From positions 248,001 through 312,000 of the forward strand of contig JBAZEK010000003.1 of the NCBI GenBank assembly GCA_041653995.1: a stretch of 64,000 nucleotides of DNA. The letters are read 5' to 3'. The notes under the pieces were generated by a model. It saw only the letters and a list, made by a program, of their open reading frames with translations. It was not told the DNA's origin and searched no databases. Below, piece after piece: positions 24,857 through 34,324 of the stretch. This stretch comes from Dehalococcoidia bacterium. GTDB taxonomy: Bacteria > Chloroflexota > Dehalococcoidia > GIF9 > UBA5629. Position 1 is the first letter of the stretch. Every line of letters begins with the position of its first letter. The position numbers and the translations under genes were made by a program.

Positions 24857-26074
24857 ATGCAGAAAATCGATTCGTCCGTATCCCCATACCGCTGGGTGGT
24901 GCTGGGAGTTTTCATGCTCAACATCGCCATGTCCCAGATCATGTGGATGACATTCGCTCCCATCGCCAGGGATGCGGCCGCCGTCTACAGCGGCGGAAAT
25001 ATCGACCTGATAGATCTGCTGGCCATACTGGCCATGCTCTCCTGGATCCCCTTCTGCCTGCCCGCCGCCTGGTGCATCGATAACCTCGGACTGAAGAAGG
25101 GGGTGGGGATCGGCGTCGTCCTGGTAGGGGTGTGCGGATTCATGCGAATTTTCGCGCCGGATTACGGCTGGATGCTGGCCTGCATGATCGGATGTGCCAT
25201 CGCTCAACCGTTCTTGCTCAACGCCATTACCAAGGTGGCATCAAACTGGTTCCCCCAGAATGAAGAGGCGCTGGCGTCGGGACTTTTAACCATGTCCATG
25301 TTCATCGGATTTGCCGTCGTCATGTTCGCCACCGATTTCATCCTGGCGCATTATCGCAGCATCGGCGCGGTCAAGCAGGGCATCGATGTCATCCTCTGGG
25401 TCTACGGCATCCCTTCCCTGGCCGGCATGGTCCTGCATCTCCTATTGGTGAAAGATAAACCCTTGGTGCCGCCCAATCCCATCGCGGCCGAGAAAAAGGT
25501 CACCATGACCGTCGGGTTGAAAGCACTGTTTAAGAACCGCGACTTCCTCTTCCTGCTGGCGATCTTTTTGATAGGCGTGGGCGCGTTCAACGCCATCATG
25601 ACCAAGATAGACTGGATCTTCAAGGAAAGGCCGCTGGACATCGACACGGCGCTGGCCACGGGTATCGTAGGGGGCATGATGGTGATCGGCGGCATGTGCG
25701 GGGCGGTGATACTGTCCGCACTGTCCGATAAGTTTCACAAAAGGAAGATATTTTTGATCCTGGCGGCCGGCATGGCTGTGCCGCTTTCCCTTTGCCTGCA
25801 GTATTTCACATCGATCTGGCTTTTAGGCGCCTGCGGCTTCGTATTCGGCTTCTTCCTCATCTCGGCCATGCCCATCGGACTAACTTACGCAGTGGAAAAG
25901 ACCCATCCCGTGCCTGAGGCCACTTCCAACGGCATCCTTATGCTGGGTGGACAGATAAGCGGCCTTCCTATCGTGTTCCTCTTCAATATGACGGCCATCA
26001 CCATACTCTTCGGGATTGCCTTTATACTGGCGCTGCTGCTTCACGATATAAAATCTCCCGCTGCAAATTCCTGA
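24857..26074 (+). CDS. MFS transporter
   Basis: The 405-residue protein has about 12 predicted membrane segments. Family-like features include WCIDNLGLKKGVGIGVVLVG in the first half, PQNEEALASGL (a loop common in FLVCR/NNP-like carriers) and LSDKFHKRKIFLILAAGMAV in the central loop. The substrate cannot be read. FLVCR-like members carry haem, choline or organic anions. GGGAGG precedes the ATG. It follows the Fe-S protein by 55 nt and converges on the P-type ATPase with a 16-bp gap. Confidence 0.85.
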   Translation: MQKIDSSVSPYRWVVLGVFMLNIAMSQIMWMTFAPIARDAAAVYSGGNIDLIDLLAILAMLSWIPFCLPAAWCIDNLGLKKGVGIGVVLVGVCGFMRIFAPDYGWMLACMIGCAIAQPFLLNAITKVASNWFPQNEEALASGLLTMSMFIGFAVVMFATDFILAHYRSIGAVKQGIDVILWVYGIPSLAGMVLHLLLVKDKPLVPPNPIAAEKKVTMTVGLKALFKNRDFLFLLAIFLIGVGAFNAIMTKIDWIFKERPLDIDTALATGIVGGMMVIGGMCGAVILSALSDKFHKRKIFLILAAGMAVPLSLCLQYFTSIWLLGACGFVFGFFLISAMPIGLTYAVEKTHPVPEATSNGILMLGGQISGLPIVFLFNMTAITILFGIAFILALLLHDIKSPAANS

Positions 26075-26090
26075 TAGCTCAAGTTCTGCG

Positions 26091-28772
26091 CTACTTACCC
26101 CGGCTGAAGAGCGACGGCGCGATCAGTTTGCGCAGCTCTTCCACAACCAGCAATGCCAGCGCTATCAGGACGATGAATCCCCAGTCGGCGAGGCCCAGCG
26201 GCACCGTGTAGAAAACGTCCTGCAGCGGCGGCAGGTAGATCACCATTATCTGCAGCAGCACGGCCAGGGCAATGCCGCCTATCAGAGGAGGGTTGCTGAA
26301 GAATCCCAGCCTGAAGATAGACTGACGGTCGGAGCGGGCGTTCAGCGCATTGAACCACTGGAAAGCAACCAGCAGGGTAAAGGCGATAGTGCGCGCCTTT
26401 TCCAGCCCGGCGCCGGCCAGGGACCAGCCGAAAACCGAGAAGGTGATTATCGACATGACCAGGGCCATGAAGACGATTCTCCACAGCATGCCGTTATAGA
26501 GGATGCCCGATTTCGCCCTGCGCGGCGGCTCCGCCAGCACGTTGCTGTGTTTGGGCTCCATGCCCAGGGGAATGGTGCAGACGCCGTCGGTAACCAGGTT
26601 GACCCAGAGTATCTGAACCGCAACCAGGGGCAGCGGAAGACCTGCAATGATGGCAGCCATATAGGTGAACAACTCGCCGATGCTGGTGCTCAGCAGGTAG
26701 AAAACGGAGCGCCGGATATTGCTGAATATGACCCTGCCTTCCTCCACGGCAGCCACGATGGAGGCGAAATTATCGTCGGTCAGTACCATGTCGGCGGCCT
26801 CGCGCGCGACGTCGGTGCCCTTGATGCCCATGGCGATGCCGATATCGGCGGACCTCAGCGCCGGACCGTCATTGACGCCGTCCCCGGTCATGGCCACCGT
26901 GTACCCTTTCGACTTCAGCGTATCGACTATCCTGAGCTTGTGCATCGGCTCCACCCGGCCGAAGACGCTGATACGCTCGATGCGTTCCCGCAGCTCATCG
27001 TCGTTCAGCGCATCCAGCTCGAGGCCGGACAAAGCCTCACCCCCAGGCAGGCCGAGCTCCGAGGCGATCGCCACGGCTGTCGCCTTCTGGTCGCCGGTGA
27101 TCATCACGACCTTGATGCCGGCCGCCCTGCAATCGGCCACGGCCTTCTTCGCCTCCGCCCTGGGAGGGTCGATCATACCGACCAGTGCAACCAGTACGAG
27201 AGCTCCGTCGAGAAATTCGTGTGACATCTTCTCCGGTGCGGGAGAGCAGTCGGCGTAGGCCAGGGCCAGCACCCTCAGCGCCCTGGAGGCCATTTCAAGA
27301 TTTGCACGTTCGATCTCAGTTCGCCTCTCCTGCGTTAGATCGACCACCTCGCCGTTGACAAGCATGCGCCGGCTGAGCGCCAGTATCCTGTCCTCGGCCC
27401 CTTTCACGAACGTTATGGCCTTGCCGTCCACGCATGGATGCAGAGTGGCCATATAGCGTTTTTCGCTGGAGAAAGGAAGCTCGGCCAGCCGCGGCTGCTC
27501 CTTCTGCAGCGCATCCTGGCTCAATCCGCTTTTAAGGGCGGCCACCAGCAGAGCGCCCTCTGTTGGGTCGCCCATCAGTAAATATTTACCATCGTCGTGT
27601 TTAAGCGTGGAATCATTGCACAGGGCGCTGATCCTCAGCGCCAGCAGCAGGTCATCGTCCTTCCCGGGTCCCAGCTTGCGGCCGTTCTCGATGAACTCGC
27701 CCTCGGGACGATAGCCCGCGCCGGTGACCTGGATGGAGCGTCCCGCAAGATATATGCTGCGCACGGTCATCTCGCTCTCGGTCAGGGTACCGGTCTTGTC
27801 GGAGCAGATAACGTTGACCGCGCCCATGGTCTCAACGGCGGGCAGTTTCCTGATCAGTGCGTTCCTCTGAACCATGCGCCGGATGCCCAGCGCCAGCACC
27901 ACCGTGACCATTACAGGCAGGCCTTCGGGGATGGCCGAGACCGCGGCGGCCACCGCCAGGGCGAACAGCTCGTCGAATGTATATCCTTTGGATACGCCGA
28001 TAATGATCAGGGCTGTTATGATGGTGAGCACAAGAACGCCGATATAGCGGCCCAGCCGTGAAACATTGCGCTGCAGCGGAGTGGGCGGCGGTTTGACGTC
28101 CTGTATGCGGGCGGTGATCCTGCCTATCTCGGTGTTCATGCCGGTGGCGGTCACCACGGCGTAGCCGCGCCCGTTGACCACGGCGCAACCCATGTGAACC
28201 ATGTTGCCCATATCGGCCACAGCGGCTTCACCCTCGATGGCAGCAGTGAATTTCTCCACCGGCACCGATTCACCTGTCAGGATGGATTCATCGATAGAAA
28301 GACTGGCTGATTCAATCAGCCTGGCATCGGACGGCACCTTATCACCCGCCTCAAGCAGTATCATATCGCCCGGGACCAGATGGACGGCGGCGGTATCCGT
28401 GATAGAACCGGAGCGCAGCACCTTTGCATGGGGTACGGCAAGTTTCTTGAGGGCTTCCATGGCGCGCTCGGCGCGCATCTCTTGAATGAACCCTATGACC
28501 GCGTTGACTGTCAGCACCACCAGTATCACGGCGGCGTCGGTGGGCTTTTGCATGACCACCAGCTCCACCAATGCGGCGATCAGCAATATATAGATGAGGG
28601 GGCTGGCGAACTGCCGCAGGAAGACTATGGCGGCCGGGATCCTGCCCTTCTCCTTGAGCTCGTTGGGGCCGTACTGGCTGAGCCGTACTGCCGCCTGCTC
28701 CTGGGAAAGACCCTGGCGGGTTGATTCGAGCCTGCTCAAAACCTCTTCGATTGAAAGATTATGCCATCTCAT
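26091..28772 (-). CDS. P2-type (Ca2+-type) cation-transporting ATPase
   Basis: The 893-residue pump has all P-type motifs: cation ATPase N-domain (LSIEEVLSRLESTRQGLSQE), LTGESVPVEK (actuator), PEGLPVMVTVVLALG in M4, the phosphorylated Asp in CSDKTGTLT, KGAED, and the hinge MTGDGVNDGPALRSADIG. M6 has NLVTDG, the Ca2+ ligand set of SERCA/PMR1 pumps, and M5 has SIGEL. It therefore most likely exports Ca2+ or Mn2+. Length fits the P2A class without C-terminal extensions. It stands alone and converges on the MFS gene. A Na+ role is less likely but cannot be excluded. Confidence 0.93.
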   Translation of the reverse strand: MRWHNLSIEEVLSRLESTRQGLSQEQAAVRLSQYGPNELKEKGRIPAAIVFLRQFASPLIYILLIAALVELVVMQKPTDAAVILVVLTVNAVIGFIQEMRAERAMEALKKLAVPHAKVLRSGSITDTAAVHLVPGDMILLEAGDKVPSDARLIESASLSIDESILTGESVPVEKFTAAIEGEAAVADMGNMVHMGCAVVNGRGYAVVTATGMNTEIGRITARIQDVKPPPTPLQRNVSRLGRYIGVLVLTIITALIIIGVSKGYTFDELFALAVAAAVSAIPEGLPVMVTVVLALGIRRMVQRNALIRKLPAVETMGAVNVICSDKTGTLTESEMTVRSIYLAGRSIQVTGAGYRPEGEFIENGRKLGPGKDDDLLLALRISALCNDSTLKHDDGKYLLMGDPTEGALLVAALKSGLSQDALQKEQPRLAELPFSSEKRYMATLHPCVDGKAITFVKGAEDRILALSRRMLVNGEVVDLTQERRTEIERANLEMASRALRVLALAYADCSPAPEKMSHEFLDGALVLVALVGMIDPPRAEAKKAVADCRAAGIKVVMITGDQKATAVAIASELGLPGGEALSGLELDALNDDELRERIERISVFGRVEPMHKLRIVDTLKSKGYTVAMTGDGVNDGPALRSADIGIAMGIKGTDVAREAADMVLTDDNFASIVAAVEEGRVIFSNIRRSVFYLLSTSIGELFTYMAAIIAGLPLPLVAVQILWVNLVTDGVCTIPLGMEPKHSNVLAEPPRRAKSGILYNGMLWRIVFMALVMSIITFSVFGWSLAGAGLEKARTIAFTLLVAFQWFNALNARSDRQSIFRLGFFSNPPLIGGIALAVLLQIMVIYLPPLQDVFYTVPLGLADWGFIVLIALALLVVEELRKLIAPSLFSRGK

Positions 28773-28926
28773 ATTTGATCTCCACGGTATTACATGCCCG
28801 GTGAGCGCCGGTCGGCGAAAACAGATCGTAACCAGTATAGCAGACCTTGCTGCTGCAGTAACAAAAAGCCTTCTATATCACCATCGGCCAAGGTTGACTA
28901 CGAGTTCGGATACGTTTGTTTTTCGC

Positions 28927-28955
28927 TTGACACCGGTCAACAGGCAGGATACAAT
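28927..28955 (+). promoter_or_regulatory. Sigma70-type promoter for the secreted amidohydrolase
   Basis: TTGACA (28927-28932), a 17-nt spacer and TACAAT (28950-28955) lie 69 nt upstream of the ATG at 29025. The rest of the 28773-29024 intergenic region shows nothing else. Confidence 0.7.
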
Positions 28956-29024
28956 CCCGCAGTGCTGGCCGGCAATTGTATTTCGCGCAATCGGTCCGGA
29001 ATCCATATTTCAGGAGGTATTACA

Positions 29025-30683
29025 ATGAAGAAGCTGATTTTCGTTGCGGTCGCACTGGTTATGCTGACCTCTTTAGTACCCTGGAGCAGTGTCAGTGCGG
29101 ACGATCCTATACCGCCTCAACCGGTCTACGACATTGCCGTCAACAACGGCTGGGTGATCGACCCCATCAGCGGATTTCAGGGCATTGCAAACGTAGGCAT
29201 TAAGGACGGAGCGATCGCCGCCATCACAGCGCCCGACCGCAAACTGGCGGGCGCCAGGGTTATCGACGCCACCGGCCTGATCGTGTCTCCCGGCTTCATC
29301 AATATACACGGCCACGGCACTGGCAACGGGGTCGCGGCCGAGCTTTATCTGCGGGACGGCATCACCACGGAGATCTCGGGCAACTGCGGCATAACGACAC
29401 TGGGAAAATCCACCAAAAACCCGGTGCCTTTCTCCGAGGAGACCAAGAATGCCAGTACTTTTTCCGAGATAACACAGGTATGGGAAGACCATGGGTTGCT
29501 CAACAACGTCGCCTCCTATACCGGTCATAACACCTATAGGTCGCTGGTGGGCGTGCCCAACCGCAGGACACCGGCCACGCCCGAGCAACTGGAGAAGATG
29601 AAGGAGATGCTGCGCAAGGATATGCAGGACGGCGCACTGGGCGTAACCTTCGGACCGTACTATGGCCCGGGCGCAACCTACGCGGAGATGCTGGCGCTGG
29701 CCAAAGTGGCGGCTGAGTATGGCGGAGGTTCCGCGGCACACCTGAAGGAAGGATTCACCGCCAAAGGCGCGGTGGACTCGGTCAACCAGGGTATCAGCAT
29801 CTCCAGGGACGCCGGTATACCCTTTATCCTCTCTCACGTTAGCCAGTGCCCCGCATTCGTCCCCAGGAGCTCGGGGCCGATCCTGGATGCCTTCTATGCG
29901 GCGCGCGCCGAGGGGCTGAAAATAGGCATGGACGCCTATCCCTTCGACACAACGGCAGTCATCACCACCTCGCCGCTGTTCGAATATCCCATCGAATTGC
30001 TGCTGGGTGTGGTAGAGTCGCCCATGACGGATTTCGCCGTGGCCTATCCCGTGGTGATAGACGGCAAAACATACATGGAATCCGAGCAGAAGTACGAGAG
30101 CATCGACCAGTTTAAATACGTACTCAAGAAGGCCCAGAAGGGGGAGATCATCGATCCCAAGGTAATGGTGCCGTTTTACAATCCCCCGGGTAAATTCGAG
30201 ATCTGGATGAACAACCGCTATTTAATGATAGAGAACGACGGCTACGGCTGGTACAACGAGGAAACCAAAGAATTTGTGGGCGATCCCATCAACGTCGGTT
30301 CCTTCGCCAAGTTCCTGGGACAGCGCGTGCGTGACGAGGGCGCCTGCGACTGGCGCACCGCGATAGCCAGGGTATCCAGCGACGCCGCCTGTTTCCTGGG
30401 CCTGGATAAGAAGGGCAGGGTGCAGGTAGGCTGCGACGCGGACCTGACCCTGTTTGATCCCAACAAGATCAAGGACAATTCCACCTACAAGGATATCGGC
30501 CAGCCCTCCACCGGCGTACCCTATGTGATCGTCAACGGCGTGCTGGCAGTCGATAACAACGAGGTAACGGGCGCGACTGCGGGCAAGATCATCAAGCGCA
30601 CCTGGAAGGTGCCCGGCGACTATGCCCACCTGGGCGCGCCGCCCACCAGCGATGTAAGCGTGCTCAACCCGCAGGCGCCATAG
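29025..30683 (+). CDS. Exported D-aminoacylase/N-acyl-D-amino-acid deacylase-like amidohydrolase
   Basis: The 552-residue protein has a signal peptide (hydrophobic LIFVAVALVMLTSLV, cleavage near SVSA-DDP), then a D-aminoacylase-type TIM barrel. Visible metal residues are INIHGHGTG, Cys in ISGNCGI, His in AAHLKEG and His in LSHVSQC, with a final KGRVQVGCDADLTLFDP. Characterised relatives hydrolyse N-acyl-D-amino acids and are cytoplasmic, so export is notable. I chose ATG at 29025, with AGGAGG 8 nt upstream; the frame is open 77 codons earlier but without a site and across the promoter. A small membrane protein gene follows by 34 nt. Confidence 0.85.
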   Translation: MKKLIFVAVALVMLTSLVPWSSVSADDPIPPQPVYDIAVNNGWVIDPISGFQGIANVGIKDGAIAAITAPDRKLAGARVIDATGLIVSPGFINIHGHGTGNGVAAELYLRDGITTEISGNCGITTLGKSTKNPVPFSEETKNASTFSEITQVWEDHGLLNNVASYTGHNTYRSLVGVPNRRTPATPEQLEKMKEMLRKDMQDGALGVTFGPYYGPGATYAEMLALAKVAAEYGGGSAAHLKEGFTAKGAVDSVNQGISISRDAGIPFILSHVSQCPAFVPRSSGPILDAFYAARAEGLKIGMDAYPFDTTAVITTSPLFEYPIELLLGVVESPMTDFAVAYPVVIDGKTYMESEQKYESIDQFKYVLKKAQKGEIIDPKVMVPFYNPPGKFEIWMNNRYLMIENDGYGWYNEETKEFVGDPINVGSFAKFLGQRVRDEGACDWRTAIARVSSDAACFLGLDKKGRVQVGCDADLTLFDPNKIKDNSTYKDIGQPSTGVPYVIVNGVLAVDNNEVTGATAGKIIKRTWKVPGDYAHLGAPPTSDVSVLNPQAP

Positions 30684-30717
30684 CGCGCAACCGCACCGGA
30701 TATTAAGGAGAGATGGT

Positions 30718-31047
30718 ATGAAAAAGACGTGGAAACCTGTAGCTGCAGGTATACTGGAGATAATCGCCGGAGGCCTGTCCGTGATAACAGGCTGCGGCCT
30801 CTACATGAGCGCGATAGTGGCCAATTTCCTGACCACGGTGCCGCCGCTGGTCTATGCCGTATTGACCTATCCCGTGCTCCCGCTGATCCTGCTGGGCCTG
30901 CTGGCCATCGCGGGAGGGGTCTGCGCACTGCTGCGCAAAGCATGGGGCCTGGCCCTGGCGGGAGCCATCGGGGGATTCTTCGTGGCTCCCCTGCTGTGCC
31001 TTTTCGCTATAATATTCACGGCAATCTCCAAAAAAGAATTTGCGTAG
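30718..31047 (+). CDS. Small membrane protein (109 aa)
   Basis: The 109-residue protein has three or four hydrophobic segments (ILEIIAGGLSVITGCGLYM; LIKKA-like loop absent; VLPLILLGLLAIAGGVCALL; LALAGAIGGFFVAPLLCLFA) and a short basic N-terminus. AAGGAGAG precedes the ATG. It resembles small conserved membrane proteins of unknown function. It lies 34 nt after the exported amidohydrolase and 38 nt before the corrinoid protein, and could belong to either transcript. No function can be given. Confidence 0.7.
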   Translation: MKKTWKPVAAGILEIIAGGLSVITGCGLYMSAIVANFLTTVPPLVYAVLTYPVLPLILLGLLAIAGGVCALLRKAWGLALAGAIGGFFVAPLLCLFAIIFTAISKKEFA

Positions 31048-31085
31048 AGCCGCAGCTATAAAAATAGTCTGCAACAGGAGGTGTG

Positions 31086-31718
31086 ATGTCTGAGCTCGCC
31101 AACGCCATAGCGGACCTCAAGGAAGACGAGGTCAAGCAGATCGTGCAGGACAGGCTGGCCTCGGGGGCGGATCCGATGTCGATCGTGGACGAGTGCCGCC
31201 GGGGCATGGAGATTATCGGCCAGCGCTACAAGGACAAAGAGTATTTCCTGGGCGAGCTGATCATGTCCGGGGAGATATTTAAGGAGGCCATGGCGGCCAT
31301 CGAACCGAAGTTGAAGGCCGGCCAGGCAGGGAAAACGGTGGCCAGGATGGTGCTGGGCACCGCCAAAGGCGACATTCACAACATCGGCAAGGACATCGCG
31401 GCCACGCTGCTCAAGGCGGCCGGGTTCGAGATCTACGATCTGGGCACGGACGTGGCCCCCGAGGCCTTTATAAACAAGCTGAAGGAGACGGAGGCTCCCA
31501 TACTGGGCATCTCCGGCATGCTCACGCCCTCCTTCGAGTCTATGAAGCAGACCGTCCAGGCGCTGGAGGCGGCCGGGCTTCGCAATAAGGTAAAGGTCAT
31601 CATCGGCGGCGGCATCGTCACCGAGATGGTGCGCAAATACGTGGGCGCGGACGCCTTCACGGATGACGCGCCCGAAGGGGTCGAGCTCTGCAGGAAGCTG
31701 GCCGGGGCGGTGAAGTAG
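31086..31718 (+). CDS. Corrinoid (B12-binding) methyl-carrier protein
   Basis: The 210-residue protein has an N-terminal helical cap (DEVKQIVQDRLASGADPMSI; GEIFKEAMAAIEP) and a Rossmann B12-binding domain with the GDIHNIGKDIAATLLKAAGF signature, which carries the cobalt-ligating His in DxHxxG. It also shows the GISGMLTPSFESMKQ and VIIGGGIV segments. This is the MtaC/MttC/MtbC class, methylated by a substrate-specific methyltransferase. AGGAGG lies 4 nt before the ATG at 31086. The next gene, a URO-D type methyltransferase, begins at the base after its stop codon. The methyl donor is unknown. Confidence 0.93.
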   Translation: MSELANAIADLKEDEVKQIVQDRLASGADPMSIVDECRRGMEIIGQRYKDKEYFLGELIMSGEIFKEAMAAIEPKLKAGQAGKTVARMVLGTAKGDIHNIGKDIAATLLKAAGFEIYDLGTDVAPEAFINKLKETEAPILGISGMLTPSFESMKQTVQALEAAGLRNKVKVIIGGGIVTEMVRKYVGADAFTDDAPEGVELCRKLAGAVK

Positions 31719-32873
31719 ATGATTATAGAGACGATGACCCCCACCGAGCGCACATGGGCGGCCATCAAGCTCGAGCCGTGCGACCGCATACCGGTGGCGC
31801 CGCTGATGGACGTCATGTTCCCATCGCGCCACAAGGGCATGACGGTGGCCGAGGGCATCGCGCATCCGCGCAGGGGCTTCCAGGCCATCGTCGACACATT
31901 CGACGACGTGGGCGGATGGGACGCCATGATAATCCCGGGATACAGCCTGCCTGTACCCGACAGCATCGCAGCCGTAATGCAGGTGGTGATCGGCGACACC
32001 AGGTACCCCGGCAAAGAGCCGGGCTTTGCCGATAACTCCTCGCCCCAGTTCATAGAGAAGGAACTGCTGACCATCGAAGACTATGACCAGATGATAAAGT
32101 TGGGCTGGACGGGCTTCGCCGAAAAGAACCTCAGCCGCTTTTTCCCGCTGGACCCCGAGCTGCTGCTGGCCTGGACCAAAAGGCAGATGGAGCGCTATAA
32201 ATCCGAGGGGGAGTTATGGAAGGCGCACAACATACCCTCGCTCTGCGGCGGAATGGTCATGTCGCCGCTGATGTTCCTCTCCACCAGGAGGTCGCTGGTC
32301 TCCTTTACGCAGGACCTCTACCGCATGCCCGATAAGGTGCAGGCCGTCATGGACGCCATGGTGGACGACCTGATCAAGTTTGCCATCGAGGCGGCGCATG
32401 CCACCGGCATACCGGGCGTGGAGCTGATACTGGAGCGGGGCGGATGTTTCTATTACCCGCTCAAGATGTTCGAGCGCTTCGAGTTCCGCTACATCAAGAA
32501 GATGGTGGACGCCTTCGCCGCCGAAGGGTTTATCACGGTCATGCATTTAGACCAGGACTGGACTCTCAACCTCCCTTACTTTCTGGACCTGCCCAGGAAG
32601 ATGTGCGTCTGCGAGCTGGACAGCACCACGGACATCTTCAAGGCCAAGGAGATACTCAAGGACCACATGTGCATCATGGGTGACGTCCCCGCCTCTCTCA
32701 GCAGCATCGGCACGCCGGCGGAGATGACGGCCTACTGCGAGAAGCTGATCGACCAGATCGGAAAAGGCAGGACGGGATTCATTCTGAGCACGGGATGCAC
32801 CATCCCCTTCGACACCAAGTTCGAGAACTTCCAGGCCATGGTCGATTCGGTCAAGAACCACCTGCCGCAGTAG
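31719..32873 (+). CDS. Uroporphyrinogen decarboxylase-family corrinoid methyltransferase
   Basis: The 384-residue protein matches the URO-D/MtaA/CmuA superfamily: MTPTERTWAAIKLEPCDRIP at the start, a TIM barrel core, and C-terminal KMCVCELDST and ILSTGCTIPFDTKFENFQAM. The Cys and His that bind zinc in MtaA-like enzymes have counterparts in VMHLDQDW and STGCTIP. The start abuts the corrinoid gene's stop codon, so translation is coupled. It most likely transfers a methyl group from an O-methyl (or similar) substrate to the corrinoid protein, or onward to an acceptor. No activating ATPase (RACE) gene is in the window. Confidence 0.85.
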   Translation: MIIETMTPTERTWAAIKLEPCDRIPVAPLMDVMFPSRHKGMTVAEGIAHPRRGFQAIVDTFDDVGGWDAMIIPGYSLPVPDSIAAVMQVVIGDTRYPGKEPGFADNSSPQFIEKELLTIEDYDQMIKLGWTGFAEKNLSRFFPLDPELLLAWTKRQMERYKSEGELWKAHNIPSLCGGMVMSPLMFLSTRRSLVSFTQDLYRMPDKVQAVMDAMVDDLIKFAIEAAHATGIPGVELILERGGCFYYPLKMFERFEFRYIKKMVDAFAAEGFITVMHLDQDWTLNLPYFLDLPRKMCVCELDSTTDIFKAKEILKDHMCIMGDVPASLSSIGTPAEMTAYCEKLIDQIGKGRTGFILSTGCTIPFDTKFENFQAMVDSVKNHLPQ

Positions 32874-32932
32874 CTGCCCACACCAATATTGTAGCTAAAA
32901 ACCGCAACCCTGTTGCCGCCATGCATACGGGA

Positions 32933-34291
32933 TCAGCCCGATTTCATCATCTGCAAAACACTGGAGGCGGCCTTCAGCATCTTATCGATATCTTGCTCTG
33001 TATGAGCGAGGGTGATGGAGGGAGCGCCGGTCGGGCTCATGAAGATGCCGTGTGCTATCATGCCGATGCAGAAGTTCAGCAGCTTGAGCAGGTCCTCGCT
33101 GTAGAAGTCACGCGAGTTGCGCGGCGCCTTATCGCTGAAATGAGGCCAGAAGCCGCGGCAGATGCCCATGAACTCACCGGTCACAGTGCATGAGATCCCT
33201 GCCTCGTCGAAGGCCTTCTGCAGACGGACGGACGCCAGCGATGCCAGCTCCTGTACATGACGGTAGTACTCGCCCTTCTCCAGCTCCGTCAGCAGTGCCA
33301 GCCCGGCGGCGACGCTCACCGGATGGCCCGAGGTCGAGCCGGCCACGCACACCTTATCGTGCATCCGTTCCATGCAGATGCAGCTCATTACATCCTTCCT
33401 GCCGCCCAGGACGCCCATGGGGAATCCACCGCCCACCGGCTTGGCCAGAACTGTCATGTCCGCGGTGATGCCGTATATCTCCTGCGCCCCACCCGGCACC
33501 AGGCGCAGGGCTGTGACGACCTCATCAAAAATCAAAAGAATGCCGTGCTTCGTGGCGGTATCTTTGACGGCCTGCATGTAGCTTTTATCGGCCGGTATCA
33601 TGCCGCCGTGCACCAGCACCGGCTCGACCATGACGGCAGCCAGTTCGCCGGCGTGCTTTGCGATAATCCTGATCGTGTCCTCAATATTGTTGAAGGGAAG
33701 GATCACGATCTGCTCAAGCATATGGGCGGGCAGGTCCGTATGCCAGGGAGTGCATCTGGGCTCCTCAGCCGGTCCGCAGGCGGGGCCTGCCGGCTCGATG
33801 GAAACCAGCATCTCCTGCGCCTGTCCGTGGTAGCCACCCTCGAACTTGGCTATTTTGCAGCGTCCGGTGAATTTACGCGCCAGGCGGATGGCTGCCTGGT
33901 TGGCCTCGGAGCCGCTGGGCAGGAAGCGTATCAACTCCATGCCGGGCATGAATTTGCGCAGCAATAAGGCCAGTTTTATCTCGTTCTCGCAGGCTACCGA
34001 GGCGGGCAACCCCTCTTTCAGTGCCGATTCGACCGCCTGCAGGATAACCGGTGAGCGGTGGCCCAGCAGCACGGTGCCCGCACCGCAGAAGAAGTCGACG
34101 TATTCATGGCCGTCCACGTCGTAGAGCTTCGAGCCCTGCGCCCGCTGCATGTAAACCGGATAAGGCCAGTAGCATTGCATATCCCCGCCGCCGCCGTCTG
34201 GCAGCACCTGCCGGCCGGATTCCCACAGCGCTCGCGATTTCGCCGTTCTCGATAGGAAAAGCTCCAGTATCTGCTTGTTAAAAATATCCAT
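32933..34291 (-). CDS. Class III (glutamate-1-semialdehyde aminomutase-like) aminotransferase
   Basis: The 452-residue PLP enzyme has VDFFCGAGTVLLGHRSP, FLPSGSEANQAAIRLARKFTGR, FEGGYHGQAQEML, the cofactor Asp in LLIFDEVVT and the Schiff-base Lys in VLAKPVGGGFPMGVLGG. This is the class III fold, closest in pattern to glutamate-1-semialdehyde 2,1-aminomutase relatives. No haem genes are near, so it more probably serves as an aminotransferase or aminomutase for the adjacent catabolic locus. GGAGG lies 8 nt before the ATG. It is the last gene of the leftward TetR operon. Confidence 0.88.
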   Translation of the reverse strand: MDIFNKQILELFLSRTAKSRALWESGRQVLPDGGGGDMQCYWPYPVYMQRAQGSKLYDVDGHEYVDFFCGAGTVLLGHRSPVILQAVESALKEGLPASVACENEIKLALLLRKFMPGMELIRFLPSGSEANQAAIRLARKFTGRCKIAKFEGGYHGQAQEMLVSIEPAGPACGPAEEPRCTPWHTDLPAHMLEQIVILPFNNIEDTIRIIAKHAGELAAVMVEPVLVHGGMIPADKSYMQAVKDTATKHGILLIFDEVVTALRLVPGGAQEIYGITADMTVLAKPVGGGFPMGVLGGRKDVMSCICMERMHDKVCVAGSTSGHPVSVAAGLALLTELEKGEYYRHVQELASLASVRLQKAFDEAGISCTVTGEFMGICRGFWPHFSDKAPRNSRDFYSEDLLKLLNFCIGMIAHGIFMSPTGAPSITLAHTEQDIDKMLKAASSVLQMMKSG

Positions 34292-34324
34292 TTGGCCTAC
34301 CTCCGAATCAGATTTTAGGATTAC

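Noticed and set aside
28794..29024. N-terminal extension of the exported amidohydrolase by 77 codons
   Set aside because: It would run over the promoter at 28927-28955 and hide the signal peptide. ATG 29025 has an AGGAGG site.
31056..31865. 269-codon minus-strand frame opposite the corrinoid protein gene
   Set aside because: A shadow of GC-biased third positions in the real plus-strand genes; composition (Arg, His, Gly, Leu-rich) is not protein-like.
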